Part shown: positions 42,679-52,174 of the stretch, one piece after another
How the letters are laid out: every line of letters starts with the position of its first letter
Numbering within the stretch: position 1 is the first letter of the stretch
Source: Chloroflexota bacterium
GTDB taxonomy: Bacteria > Chloroflexota > Limnocylindria > Limnocylindrales > CSP1-4
Reading direction: 5' to 3'
Assembly (NCBI GenBank): GCA_005883615.1
Contig: VBEC01000079.1
Span: 1-64,000, forward strand
DNA length: 64,000 nt
Notes under the pieces: generated by a model
The model's database searches: none
What the model saw: only the letters and a program-made list of their open reading frames with translations
Told to the model about the DNA's origin: nothing
Made by a program: the position numbers and the translations under genes

Positions 42679-43560
42679 ATGCTCGACCTCACTCCGAGTC
42701 CCATCGCCATCCAGATCGGCCCGCTTGCCGTGCATTGGTACGGAATCGCATATGCCGTCGGCCTTGGGGCCGCGTACTGGCTCCTCCGTCGCGAGGCGCG
42801 CTTCCGTGGGCAGGATCCGGAGCTGGTCTTCAACGGCATGCTGGTTGTCGCCATCGCTGCGCTTATCGGTGGGCGGCTCTACCACGTCATCGACCAGTGG
42901 CAGCTCTACAAGAGCGATCTGCTTTCCATCGTCCTGCCGCCCTACTCGGGCCTCGGCGTCTATGGGGGCCTGCTGACCGGAACGCTTGCCGGCGTTGCCT
43001 ATGTCCGCTGGAAGCGGCATTCGTTGGGTGTCTGGGCGGACATCGTTGCGCCGAGCCTGTTCCTGATGCAGGCGATCGGGCGCTGGGGCAATTTCTTCAA
43101 CCAGGAGCTGTACGGCTCGCCGACAAATCTTCCATGGGGAATCGCCATTCAGTGCGGCAATCGCACGCAGGGCTATCCGTGCCCCGCCGACCTGGCCTCG
43201 ACGGCGACCGACGGGCAGCACTTCCAGCCGTTGTTCCTGTACGAGTCGCTGTCCGGCTTCCTGGGAATGCTGGTCCTGCTGTATCTGGGCCGGCGCTTCC
43301 GCGACCGACTCCGCCCGGGCGATCTGCTGCTCGTGTTCTTCGTTTGGTACGGGACCGTCCGGTTCGTGCTGGAGAGCCTGAAGAGCAATAACTGGCTGTT
43401 CTTCGGCATCCCGACCGCGCAGGTCGCCGCGGGGCTATCGGTGCTCCTCGCGCTGGCCATCCTTTTGGTTCGGCACTCGCGACCGCCCCGAGCGACGCCC
43501 GAACCGGAGCAAACTCCGCCACCCGACGCACGGGCAACGCCGGCCCCCGAAAACGGGTGA
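42679..43560 (+). CDS. lgt: Prolipoprotein diacylglyceryl transferase
   Basis: A 293-residue membrane enzyme that transfers diacylglyceryl from phosphatidylglycerol to the lipobox Cys of prelipoproteins. The signature is clear: GIAYAVGLGAAYWLL, RLYHVIDQW, LMQAIGRWGNFFNQELYG and the late RPGDLLLVFFVWYGTVRFVLE. Seven helices. The protein ends with a Pro/Ala-rich tail. It serves the several lipoproteins encoded in this window. The stop overlaps the GTG of the acyltransferase gene (GTGA at 43557-43560). Confidence 0.95.
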   Translation: MLDLTPSPIAIQIGPLAVHWYGIAYAVGLGAAYWLLRREARFRGQDPELVFNGMLVVAIAALIGGRLYHVIDQWQLYKSDLLSIVLPPYSGLGVYGGLLTGTLAGVAYVRWKRHSLGVWADIVAPSLFLMQAIGRWGNFFNQELYGSPTNLPWGIAIQCGNRTQGYPCPADLASTATDGQHFQPLFLYESLSGFLGMLVLLYLGRRFRDRLRPGDLLLVFFVWYGTVRFVLESLKSNNWLFFGIPTAQVAAGLSVLLALAILLVRHSRPPRATPEPEQTPPPDARATPAPENG

Positions 43561-44462
43561 CCACCGAAGGAGCCTCCTCCCCGCAAGGCAGACGCAGGCT
43601 CCCGCCGGGACGTATCAACCCCGAGGCCATGGCCGCGGCCCGAGGTGGTGCACGCGAGGGCCTCGCCTGGCTGGGCCGTCCGCCGGAGGCGAAGGCGTCC
43701 TGGCTTTATCGGGCAACTCGGCTGCTCGCTCGCATCGTCCTGTTCGGGGTCTTCCGCTTCCGGGTCGAGACCTCGGGCCGGGAGCTCCTTCCGGACGGTG
43801 GCTATATCGTGATCGCCGCAGCGCACCGGGGCTGGATGGATCCGTTCCTGGTGATGCATGCATTGCCGCTCGAGCCGCGCTGCTGGTTCCTGGGCAGCGG
43901 CCCCTCGACGTTCACCTCGCGAACCCGCGAGGTGCTCATCCGCCGGCTTGGCGGTTTGCTGCCGGTCTGGCGCGGTGGCCTTGGCATCGAGCCGCATGTC
44001 GCCTCGGCGCGCGCCGTGCTTGCCAATCGGGCCGTCTTCGTGCAGATGCCCGAAGGCACGGTCAGCGGTGCTCCCGGCCGTCTCGGCCCCTTCCGCCATG
44101 GGGCCGCGCTGATCGCCATCCGGACAGGCGCGACGATCGTGCCGCTGGCGATGGCCGGCAGCGAGGAGCTCTACCTCGGCAAGCGCATGGTGACTCGCAT
44201 CCTGCCGCCGGCGACCGCGGCGGATCTGCTGGGAGCATCCTGGGACGCTGTCCTCCCGCCTGAAGGCTCACACGAGGAGCTGCAACTCGCCCGCCGGCTG
44301 ACGGCTCGGCTGGCCGATGTTCTCGGCCCGGCGGTGGAGGAGATCTACCCGCCGACCGTCGATCCGGCCAGGCATTCCCGCCGCCTGCGGCGACTTACCT
44401 GGCTGCTGTTACGGCCAGGCCGGCTCGACCGCGATGAGGGGCAGGGCGTCGGCAGGATCTAA
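43557..44462 (+). CDS. 1-acyl-sn-glycerol-3-phosphate acyltransferase (PlsC-like)
   Basis: A 301-residue acyltransferase with the PlsC HX4D motif in AAAHRGWMDPF and the PEGT motif in VQMPEGTVSG. PlsC acylates lysophosphatidic acid in phospholipid synthesis; paralogues modify other lipids. A basic N-terminal 45 residues precede the first hydrophobic segment. GTG start coupled to lgt. Convergent with PPK2, 49 bp apart. Confidence 0.85.
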   Translation: MTTEGASSPQGRRRLPPGRINPEAMAAARGGAREGLAWLGRPPEAKASWLYRATRLLARIVLFGVFRFRVETSGRELLPDGGYIVIAAAHRGWMDPFLVMHALPLEPRCWFLGSGPSTFTSRTREVLIRRLGGLLPVWRGGLGIEPHVASARAVLANRAVFVQMPEGTVSGAPGRLGPFRHGAALIAIRTGATIVPLAMAGSEELYLGKRMVTRILPPATAADLLGASWDAVLPPEGSHEELQLARRLTARLADVLGPAVEEIYPPTVDPARHSRRLRRLTWLLLRPGRLDRDEGQGVGRI

Positions 44463-44511
44463 CTGGCTTGAGGGCGGCGGTGCCCACCTCCGTGCAATCC
44501 AAACGGGAGCG

Positions 44512-45342
44512 CTACTCGATCTTGAGATCCTTGGGGATTTGCTCGCCGGGCGGATATTTCGGATCCAACGCGTCCAGCGACGCGGCCGCGATATCGCCGA
44601 CGGCCAGGTTCCGGAACCAGTTGTGATTGGCCGGGATGACGAACCAGGGCGCCTGCTCGGTCGAGCATCGCATGAGGGCCTCGTTGAAGGCCGCCATGTA
44701 GTCCGCCCATAGCTTGCGCTCCGCGAGGTCGCCCATCTTGAACTTCCAGCGCTTGGTGGGGTTGGACACCCGTGCCTGGAGTCGCCGCTTCTGCTCGTCG
44801 CGATCGATGTGCAGGAAGAACTTGAGGATCGTGGTGCCTTCCTCGACGAGCATCTGCTCGAACGCGTTGATCTGGTCATAGCGACGTGACCAGACTTCCT
44901 GGGGCACCAGGGAGTGGACTCGCTCGACCAGCACCGCCTCGTAGTGGGATCGATTGAAGACGGAGATCTCGCCATTGCCCGGCACGACCTGGTGGACCCG
45001 CCAGAGGTAGTCGTGCGCGAGCTCGACCGGGTTCGGGACACCGAACCCAACGACGCGGCAACCCAGCGGGTTGAAAGCCCTCATGACATGCGTGATCGTG
45101 CCGTCCTTGCCGGACGCGTCGATGCCTTGCAGGACGATCAGCACACGATGCCGATGCTCCGCCCACAGCCGTTCCTGAAGGCTCGTAAGGCGCTCGAGAT
45201 CCGCGGCGACCTTGACTTCGGCGGTGACCTTCACATGGCCAAATGTCTCGTTCGGATCCACGTCGGCGAGGTTCACGGTTGACCCGGGCTTGACGAGAAG
45301 TCTGTCGCGGAGGCCGCCACGTCCGCGCGTTTTCCCTGCCAT
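44512..45342 (-). CDS. Polyphosphate kinase 2 family protein
   Basis: A 276-residue PPK2. The P-loop is VLQGIDASGKDGT (Walker A) and the Walker B/lid region holds NRSHYEAVLVERVHSL and the Arg-rich FFLHIDRDEQKRRLQARV. PPK2 enzymes use polyphosphate to phosphorylate nucleoside mono- or diphosphates, or run the reverse reaction. The start at 45342 has GAGGGACGG upstream. It is divergent from the cystathionine beta-synthase gene, sharing a 97-bp control region. Confidence 0.9.
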   Translation of the reverse strand: MAGKTRGRGGLRDRLLVKPGSTVNLADVDPNETFGHVKVTAEVKVAADLERLTSLQERLWAEHRHRVLIVLQGIDASGKDGTITHVMRAFNPLGCRVVGFGVPNPVELAHDYLWRVHQVVPGNGEISVFNRSHYEAVLVERVHSLVPQEVWSRRYDQINAFEQMLVEEGTTILKFFLHIDRDEQKRRLQARVSNPTKRWKFKMGDLAERKLWADYMAAFNEALMRCSTEQAPWFVIPANHNWFRNLAVGDIAAASLDALDPKYPPGEQIPKDLKIE

Positions 45343-45439
45343 CCGTCCCTCAGGTGGTGGTTGTCGGACACATTGTCCCGGATGGGGAGCACTGACGGGG
45401 CGGTCTCCGCGTGCGGGCCCGGGCGCTATCCTCGCCGGG

Positions 45440-46864
45440 ATGCAGTTCGCCGAGTCCATTCTCGAGCTGGTTGGCCGGACGCCCCTGGTTCGCCTGAGCC
45501 GGATCACTCGCGACCTCGGCGCGACCGATGAGCAGCCGCTGCTCCTGGCGAAGCTCGAGATGCTCAATCCCGGGGGCTCTGTGAAGGACCGCATCGGGCT
45601 GCCCATGATCGAGGCGGCGGAACGCAATGGCCTCCTCCAGCCGGGCGGCACCATCATCGAGCCGACGAGCGGCAACACTGGCCACGGCCTGGCGATTGCC
45701 GCCGCGCTGAAGGGCTATCGCTGCATCTTCGTCATGGCCGACAAGCAGTCGGCCGAGAAGCAGGCACTCCTGCGGGCCTACGGCGCGGAGGTGGTGCTGT
45801 GCCCGACGAACGTGCCGCCCGAGTCGCCCGAGAGCTATTACAGCGTGGCCACGCGATTGGCGCGCGACATCCCCGGCGCATACAAGCCGGACCAGTACTG
45901 GAACCCGGAGAATCCGCGCGCCCACGAGAACACGACAGGCCCCGAGATCTGGGAGCAGACGGACGGGCGGGTCACCCACTTCGTGTGCAGCGTGGGTACC
46001 GGCGGAACGATCTCGGGGGCGGTCCGATTCCTGCGTCGCGAGAACCCCGAGCTGGTCGTGGTCGGGGCAGATCCCGAGGGCAGCGTCCTGTCGGGGGACC
46101 TGGCCCATCCCTACCTGACCGAGGGCGTTGGCGAAGACTTCCTGCCCGGGACATTCGATCCCACGTCCGTCGATCGCTGGATCCGGGTCGGCGATCGCGA
46201 AGCGTTCGCGATGGCTCGTCGACTGACCCGCGAAGAAGGCATCCTTGCCGGGGAATCGTGCGGGACGGCGCTGGTGGCCGCGCTCGAGGTTGGCCGAGAG
46301 CTGACCGCGGCGCGGACCGGGCGAGCCGCAACGCTCGTCGTGCTCCTGCCGGACGGCGGCCGCAACTACCTGAGCAAGCTCTACAACGACGAGTGGATGC
46401 GCGTCAACGGGCTCCTGCCAACCACGGGGGCCGTCGTCCGGATAGCCGAGTTGCTGGCCGACCGCCACCACGGCGACGAGCTGCCGGACCTCGTGGTCGC
46501 CCGAACGACCGAACGTGTTGGCGAGGCCATCAACACGCTCCAGGAATACGGAATCAGCCAGATGCCAGTGTCGGAGGACCCGGGAGGCGTTGCCGTGGCG
46601 GGCCTGGTCGGGTCAATCTCGGAGAAGGGATTGCTCGATCGAGCCTTCCGCGATCCCTCGGTCGTCGGCCGCACCGTCGGCGAGGTCATGGACGGCCCAC
46701 TGCCGCTGGTCGACGCGTCGGCCACGCTCGACGAGGCCTTCGCCCTGCTGTCCGGTCCCGCTTCTGCTGTGATCGCCGTCAGGGGGGAACGACCCGCCGG
46801 GGTGATCACCAAGCTCGACCTGCTCGAGTATCTCGCCCACCATCCGCGATCGGGCGGGGCGTAG
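45440..46864 (+). CDS. cbs: Cystathionine beta-synthase with CBS domains
   Basis: A 474-residue PLP enzyme of fold type II. The Schiff-base Lys is in NPGGSVKDRIGL; the PLP phosphate loop is VGTGGT, and PTSGNTG is the substrate loop. Residues 340-474 form a pair of CBS (Bateman) domains (ARTTERVGEAINTLQEYGISQMPV, then VGRTVGEVMDGPLPLVD), as in regulated cystathionine beta-synthases. It condenses serine or homocysteine-related substrates to cystathionine. With the following gamma-lyase gene it makes a reverse transsulfuration route (methionine to cysteine). Confidence 0.9.
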   Translation: MQFAESILELVGRTPLVRLSRITRDLGATDEQPLLLAKLEMLNPGGSVKDRIGLPMIEAAERNGLLQPGGTIIEPTSGNTGHGLAIAAALKGYRCIFVMADKQSAEKQALLRAYGAEVVLCPTNVPPESPESYYSVATRLARDIPGAYKPDQYWNPENPRAHENTTGPEIWEQTDGRVTHFVCSVGTGGTISGAVRFLRRENPELVVVGADPEGSVLSGDLAHPYLTEGVGEDFLPGTFDPTSVDRWIRVGDREAFAMARRLTREEGILAGESCGTALVAALEVGRELTAARTGRAATLVVLLPDGGRNYLSKLYNDEWMRVNGLLPTTGAVVRIAELLADRHHGDELPDLVVARTTERVGEAINTLQEYGISQMPVSEDPGGVAVAGLVGSISEKGLLDRAFRDPSVVGRTVGEVMDGPLPLVDASATLDEAFALLSGPASAVIAVRGERPAGVITKLDLLEYLAHHPRSGGA

Positions 46865-46922
46865 CGGCCATGCTTCGACTCCGTAACGGTGGAGTGCTCA
46901 CGACCGACGCGCGGACGTGGCC

Positions 46923-48176
46923 ATGAGCCAGGCGCAACCTGAAGGCCCCGGCAGGAGCTTCGCCAAGCGCTACGAGGTCGATGAGGGCTGGCAGCTCGAT
47001 ACCCTCGCCGTCCACGCCGGCCAGGAGCCCGACGAGCTGACCGGCGCGGTGGCGCCGCCGATCTACCAGACGTCGACGTACGCGCAGGACGGGGTGGGTG
47101 ACCCGCGCGGCGGCTTCGAATATGCGCGCACCCAGAACCCGACGCGCGCCCGACTAGAGCGGGCGGTCGCGACGCTGGAGGGCGCCGAGCACGGCATCGC
47201 CTTCGCCTCCGGGTCGGCGGCGACGGTCACGATCGCCGAGCTGGCCGCCCCGGATGAAGAGATTCTGGTCGGAGACGACGTCTACGGCGGGACATTCCGC
47301 TACTTCGACAAGGTCCTCCGGCCGCGCGGCGTGCGCATCCGCTTCGTGGACATGACCTCTCGCGACGCGCTGACCGAGGCCCTTTCGGAGCGCACGCGAC
47401 TCGTCTGGTTCGAAACGCCCACCAACCCCTGGCTGAAACTCGTCGACATCGCCCGCGTTGCGGAGGCCGCTCGGGAGTCGTCGGGCGCCCGAGGTGAGCA
47501 TCCGATCGTTGTCGTCGACAACACCTTCGCCTCGCCGGCCATCCAGCGGCCGATCGAGCTCGGCGCCGACATCGCCTTCCATTCCGCGACCAAATACCTG
47601 GCCGGCCATTCCGACACGGTCAATGGAGTGGTGGCCACGGGCCGTGCCGAGCTCGCCGAACGACTCCGTTTCCTGCAGAACGCGATGGGCGCCGTACCCG
47701 GCCCGTTCGACTGCTTCCTCGTCCTGCGCGGCCTCCGGACGCTCGCGCTCCGGGCCGAGCGGCACGCACAGAACGCGATGGCCGTCGCGAGCATGCTGGC
47801 GGAGCGTGACGACGTCGAGCTGGTCCGCTATCCCGGCTTGACGGAGGGCCGCCATGCCCATCCGCAAGCCGAACTGGCACGGAACCAGATGCGCGTTGCC
47901 GGCGGAATGGTCTCCTTCATACCGGCGGCGGGCGGGCATCACGGGCGGGATGCCGCAGAGAGGGCCATTGCCCTGTGCGAGGCAACTCGCGTGTTCGCGC
48001 TGGCCGAGTCCCTGGGCGGCGTCGAGTCGCTCATCGAGGTTCCGGCCGTGATGACCCATGCGTCGGTGGCAGGCTCTCCGCTTCAGGTGCCCGACGCCCT
48101 GGTGCGCCTGTCATGCGGCATCGAGGCGGCGGACGACCTGATCGCCGATCTGCGGCAGGCGCTCGATCAAGCGTGA
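46923..48176 (+). CDS. Cystathionine gamma-synthase/gamma-lyase
   Basis: A 417-residue PLP enzyme of the Cys/Met metabolism family. Schiff-base Lys in FHSATKYLAGHSD; other landmarks are YARTQNPTRARLERAVA, FASGSAATVTI and VVDNTFASPAIQRP. The order with CBS upstream, 58 nt apart, favours cystathionine gamma-lyase in a reverse transsulfuration pathway, though gamma-synthase cannot be excluded by eye. ATG at 46923; a GTG two codons earlier (46917) is equally possible. Confidence 0.9.
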   Translation: MSQAQPEGPGRSFAKRYEVDEGWQLDTLAVHAGQEPDELTGAVAPPIYQTSTYAQDGVGDPRGGFEYARTQNPTRARLERAVATLEGAEHGIAFASGSAATVTIAELAAPDEEILVGDDVYGGTFRYFDKVLRPRGVRIRFVDMTSRDALTEALSERTRLVWFETPTNPWLKLVDIARVAEAARESSGARGEHPIVVVDNTFASPAIQRPIELGADIAFHSATKYLAGHSDTVNGVVATGRAELAERLRFLQNAMGAVPGPFDCFLVLRGLRTLALRAERHAQNAMAVASMLAERDDVELVRYPGLTEGRHAHPQAELARNQMRVAGGMVSFIPAAGGHHGRDAAERAIALCEATRVFALAESLGGVESLIEVPAVMTHASVAGSPLQVPDALVRLSCGIEAADDLIADLRQALDQA

Positions 48177-48230
48177 ATCCGCGCTCCACGCGCGCGCAAA
48201 CCGCCTCCTGACCGAGGCAGACGTCGGAAG

Positions 48231-51200
48231 TCAGACCCTCCGGACGGTGATCGTCGTCCCGTTGCTGCTGCCGTCGGGGTCGCGGTTCGCCGACGCCTGG
48301 TAGGTGTACCCCGCCTTCGACACGTTGGTGACCGTGAAGACAACGCTGGCGAGGGATTTCTTGAGCCCGGTCCTGGATACGGTGCACACGCCGCTCGAGC
48401 TCGTCGTGCAGGTGGACGTGCCCGTCGCACCGGCGCTCCACGTTCCGGTCACAGTCGCGCCTCCGACGACCACCCGGTTGCCGTCTTCGACCACGATCGT
48501 GACCGTGGCGTTCCAGGCCTTCGTCTGAGTCAGCGAAGATCCATCGAGATCGCCGATATGAACGGTTGGCGTCGTCACGGCGTTGACGGCGATCGACACG
48601 GTCGCGGTGGTCGAGCCACCCGACCCGTCGGCCACCCGATAGGTGAACTGGTCGTTGCCGACGAAGCCGCCGTTTGACGTGTAGGTGACGGTGGCGTGGT
48701 CCGCATTGGGGGAGCCCGGCGAGCAGGCCTGGCCCGCGATCGAACCAAGTGATCCATTGAGCGGCGAATCCGTGATGCTGAACGTCAACTCACAGGTCTC
48801 GACGTCGGTGCCGTCGAGCGTGATCGTGACGGGCGTCCCCGTCGTCGTGATGGCGCTCTTCGCCGCCGCGGTCGGCACGTCGTTGACGGACGTCACGGTG
48901 ATCGATACGGCGCCGGTGGACGTGGCGGTCCCGTCGGACACCGTGTAACTGAACGAATCGGAGCCGTTGTAGTTGGCGGCCGGCACGTAGCGCGCCTTGC
49001 CGGCCACGACCGAGGTCGCGCCGTGGGTAGCCGCGCCGACGCCGGTTAGCGAGAGCGAATTGCCGTCGACGTCCGTGTCATTGGCCAGCACGTCCACGTC
49101 GACTGACCCGTCCTCCGCCACGGTCGCGGAGTCCGCGTTCGCGACCGGGGCGTCGTTCACCGGAGTGACGGTGATGGAAACCGTGCCCTGCGCCGTGCCG
49201 CCATTGCCGTCGGATACGGTATACGTGAACGAATCGGAGCCGTTGTAGTTGGCGGCCGGCACGTAGCGCGCCTTGCCGGCCACGACCGAGGTCGCGCCGT
49301 GGGAAGCCGCGCCGACGCCGGTTAGCGAGAGCGTGTTGCCGTCGACGTCCGTGTCATTGGCCAGCACGTCCACGTCGACTGACCCGTCCTCCGCCACGGT
49401 AGCGGAGTCCGCGTTCGCAACTGGCGGATGGTTGATCGCCGTCACGCTGATCGATACGCTCCCCTGGGCCGTCGTGGTCCCGTCGGACACGGTGTAGGTG
49501 AACGAGTCGGGGCCGGTGTAGCTTCCCGACGGGACGTAATGGACGGTCCCGTCGAGGTTGGCCGAGGCGGTCCCGTGCGCGGCCGCGCCGACCCCCGCGA
49601 GCGACAGCGAATCGCCGTCGACGTCGGTATCGTTCGCCAGGACCGGGACGTCCACCGAGCTGCCTTCGGCCACGCTCGCCGAGTCCGGGTTCGCGACCGG
49701 GGCGTCGTTCACCGGAGTGACGGTGATGGAAACCGTGCCCTGGGCCGTGCCGCCGTTGCCGTCGGATACGGTGTACGTGAAGGAGTCGGCGCCGTTGTAG
49801 TTGGCGGCCGGCGTGTAGCGGACCGAGCCGTTGGGCTGGAGGCTGGCGGTGCCGTGCGACGGGCTGCCAACGGCGGAGACGCTAAGGGTCTGGCCCGCGT
49901 CGGGATCGGAGTCGTTAGCCAGGACGGCCACGTCGACGAATCCATCCTCGGCCACGCTGGCAGTGTCGGCTGTGGCCAGCGGCGGATGATTGACCACGCC
50001 GCCCGGCGGGTTCGTGATGAGCGCGGTCTGCACGTTGACGAGCCCGCAGCCGTACCAGTTCGGATAGCGCGAATCGGTCCTCGCCGGGTAGCTCGCCGTG
50101 TCGGCCGTCGCGCAGAGATGAGCGCGGATCTCGTCGAACGTCGTGCCGTTGCCATTCGTGTCGGTCATTCCGTAGCCGACCAGCAGCGCCACGGCGCCGG
50201 CCAGGTGCGGCGACGCCATCGAGGTGCCGCTCAACCAGTTGTAGCCATTTGGCGAGCAGAACATGCAGGTGCCAACGGGCACCGTAGAGACGATGTTGTC
50301 GCCGGGCGCACCGAAATCCACCTCCGGTCCGGTGCACGAGTATCCGGTCAGCTGGTCGTTGCTGCCCGTGTAGGTGGTGGCAAGGACCTCCGGGTACGCG
50401 GCCGGATATGCCACCGGACAGCCATAGAACAGCTCGATCCAGCTGAGGGGATTCACATTGCCGGAAGCGGCGACCATGAGCAGGCCGGTGAGATATGCGT
50501 TGTGGACCGCCTGCTGAAGCGCCGCGTTCTGGTCGTGCGTGCCCAAGCTCATGTTGACGACCTGCATGCCGTTGTCGACCGACCACTGGAGCGCCGCGAT
50601 CAGGTTGCTTTCGTCGCCGTTCCCGCTGGCGTCCAGGATCTTCAGCCCGTACACCCAGGCGTCGGGGGCCACACCTGCCACGAGGTAGCCGTTGTGCTCG
50701 GCGGCCAGGATGCCCGACACGTGCGTCCCATGGCCGTTGTCGTCCATCGGATCCGTGTCGTTATTCACGAAGTCGTAGCCGCCCTTGTAGTGGCCGAGCA
50801 GCTCCGGGTCGACGACCGGCGGCTCGGCGGAGGGCGGCTGGTCGTGGATGTAGTCAATGCCCGTATCGATGATGGCGACCTTGACGCCGGCGCCGGTGAT
50901 GCCCGCCTGGAAGGTGGCCTGGCCACCGATCCGGTTGACGCCCCAGGCGTTGTCGTACTCGAGGTCGCTCGCCGTGAGCGTCAGGTCGGTGTCAACCTCC
51001 GCAACCAGCGGGTTGTGCCGCAGTCCGGCGATCGCATTGGCCGGGACGGATGCGGAGATGCCCTTGATCAGGTGGAAGGTGCGCTTCACCTTACCGCCGG
51101 CCTTCTCGACCGCGGCCCTGGCTGCCGCGCCGGGGCGATCCCTGAACAGCACGATCACCTTGGTCGGCCTGGTGCTCGCGTCCGAGCCGGAGAGGGCCGC

Positions 51201-51332
51201 CTGGCCTCCTCCCGCCTGGCTGCCAAGCACGTCGGCGGGCAGGAGCGTCAGGATCAGTGCGGCCGCGGCGGTTCCGGCCGCCAGGCTGCGCGCCACGCTT
51301 GACGGGCCACTCCAGCGCACGAAGCGCCCCAT
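48231..51332 (-). CDS. Secreted S8 (subtilisin-like) serine protease with Ig-like repeats
   Basis: A 1033-residue exported protease. Signal sequence to about residue 36; propeptide (VIVLFRDRPG, IAGLRHNPLV) before the catalytic domain with Asp in IIDTGIDY (about D156), His in NGHGTHVSG (about H201) and Ser in SGTSMASPH (about S371). After about residue 450 come five cadherin/VCBS-like repeats of about 92 residues, each with NDAPVANADSATVAEDGSV-type openings and YVPAANYNGSDSFTYTVSDG endings, then a C-terminal Ser/Thr-rich domain. Likely cell-surface or secreted and calcium-binding. Start at 51332 preceded by GGGAGG. No partner genes. Confidence 0.9.
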   Translation of the reverse strand: MGRFVRWSGPSSVARSLAAGTAAAALILTLLPADVLGSQAGGGQAALSGSDASTRPTKVIVLFRDRPGAAARAAVEKAGGKVKRTFHLIKGISASVPANAIAGLRHNPLVAEVDTDLTLTASDLEYDNAWGVNRIGGQATFQAGITGAGVKVAIIDTGIDYIHDQPPSAEPPVVDPELLGHYKGGYDFVNNDTDPMDDNGHGTHVSGILAAEHNGYLVAGVAPDAWVYGLKILDASGNGDESNLIAALQWSVDNGMQVVNMSLGTHDQNAALQQAVHNAYLTGLLMVAASGNVNPLSWIELFYGCPVAYPAAYPEVLATTYTGSNDQLTGYSCTGPEVDFGAPGDNIVSTVPVGTCMFCSPNGYNWLSGTSMASPHLAGAVALLVGYGMTDTNGNGTTFDEIRAHLCATADTASYPARTDSRYPNWYGCGLVNVQTALITNPPGGVVNHPPLATADTASVAEDGFVDVAVLANDSDPDAGQTLSVSAVGSPSHGTASLQPNGSVRYTPAANYNGADSFTYTVSDGNGGTAQGTVSITVTPVNDAPVANPDSASVAEGSSVDVPVLANDTDVDGDSLSLAGVGAAAHGTASANLDGTVHYVPSGSYTGPDSFTYTVSDGTTTAQGSVSISVTAINHPPVANADSATVAEDGSVDVDVLANDTDVDGNTLSLTGVGAASHGATSVVAGKARYVPAANYNGSDSFTYTVSDGNGGTAQGTVSITVTPVNDAPVANADSATVAEDGSVDVDVLANDTDVDGNSLSLTGVGAATHGATSVVAGKARYVPAANYNGSDSFSYTVSDGTATSTGAVSITVTSVNDVPTAAAKSAITTTGTPVTITLDGTDVETCELTFSITDSPLNGSLGSIAGQACSPGSPNADHATVTYTSNGGFVGNDQFTYRVADGSGGSTTATVSIAVNAVTTPTVHIGDLDGSSLTQTKAWNATVTIVVEDGNRVVVGGATVTGTWSAGATGTSTCTTSSSGVCTVSRTGLKKSLASVVFTVTNVSKAGYTYQASANRDPDGSSNGTTITVRRV
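48951..49418 (-). repeat. Near-identical 192-bp direct repeat inside protease gene
   Basis: Copies at 48951-49142 and 49227-49418, 276 bp apart, differ at only about four positions by eye. They code parts of the third and fourth Ig-like repeats, while the first two repeats have diverged. This points to a recent in-frame duplication or gene conversion, and it is a spot where short-read assembly may collapse or expand units. Confidence 0.85.
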
Positions 51333-51526
51333 GTCGTGCCTCCCGAATCCCTCGCCCGGCTCGGACCCAACCCTCGGATTCGTGACGGTACGCCGGCAGG
51401 GGGCCCTCAGTCCATAGGGAAAATGCCCTGTTGGACGAGGCGCCTTCGGGATGGTGACCGGGAGCACCGCCTTTCGGTACGATCAGGTAGTTTCGACCGG
51501 ACCGAGTGCGCCCTAGCCTGCCGCGC

Positions 51527-52132
51527 ATGTCGGCCCCAGGTCTGTCCAGCCGCCTGAGCCTGATCCTCGACCGGGCGCCCGAGGACGTCTTCGAGCCCGA
51601 CTCGGTGTCCGACGCTCCGATGGTGCCCTTCGAGGCATACGCCGAGGACTCGCGAGTCTTCGGCTGGGTCCGCTTGAACGCCGACCGTCTCACCGACCTC
51701 CTCAACGCCTACGACGAGCTCCACCTCGCGAACGTCGAGATCGAGAGCCTGACCGGCGGCACGACGGAGATCGCGACGGAGATCCTCGTCCTCCGCGACC
51801 AGCTGATCGCCGTCCACGCCGGACATCCACGGGGCGACGAGAACCAGCGACGAAGAACGCGCAAGCACCCCGTCGCCGTCCAGGCTCGCCACTATCTGAT
51901 CGGCGGCTACGTTCACGCGGCGCCTGGCGTCGATCCCATAGCGAGCCTGCGCGAGCGACCGCCGATGATCCCGCTGACCGAAGCCTGGATCGAGTACTGG
52001 TCGGGCGGCCAGCGCAAGCGCCAGTGGGTCGGGACCCTCGTCGTCAATCGCGACCTCACCGACTCGATTCGCCTCGTGACAGAGGACGATCTCTCCTTCG
52101 GACGCCTGAGACACCTGCCACCCCAGGCCTGA
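51527..52132 (+). CDS. Hypothetical protein
   Basis: A 201-residue soluble protein I cannot place. It has conserved-looking stretches FEAYAEDSRVFGWVRLNADRLTDLLNAYDE (my reading of a helical N-terminal half), RKHPVAVQARHYLIGGYVHAAPG and a C-terminal IRLVTEDDLSFGRLRHLP. No signal peptide or membrane helix. GTG at 51506 would add seven residues; ATG at 51527 is preferred. Divergent from the protease gene, 42 nt before the lipase-maturation-factor-like gene. Confidence 0.55.
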   Translation: MSAPGLSSRLSLILDRAPEDVFEPDSVSDAPMVPFEAYAEDSRVFGWVRLNADRLTDLLNAYDELHLANVEIESLTGGTTEIATEILVLRDQLIAVHAGHPRGDENQRRRTRKHPVAVQARHYLIGGYVHAAPGVDPIASLRERPPMIPLTEAWIEYWSGGQRKRQWVGTLVVNRDLTDSIRLVTEDDLSFGRLRHLPPQA

Positions 52133-52174
52133 TCGGTCCATCGTCTCGCCCCGCGCTCGGGTGAGCATCGTGGG

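Noticed and set aside
44914-46471. Frames on the opposite strands of PPK2 and cystathionine beta-synthase
   Set aside because: Composition and lack of any motif mark them as shadows; the called genes have intact active sites.
49428-51302. Long plus-strand frame opposite the protease gene
   Set aside because: It mirrors the protease codons (Arg/Gly/Val-rich, no domain, no ribosome site) and the minus strand carries all catalytic motifs.
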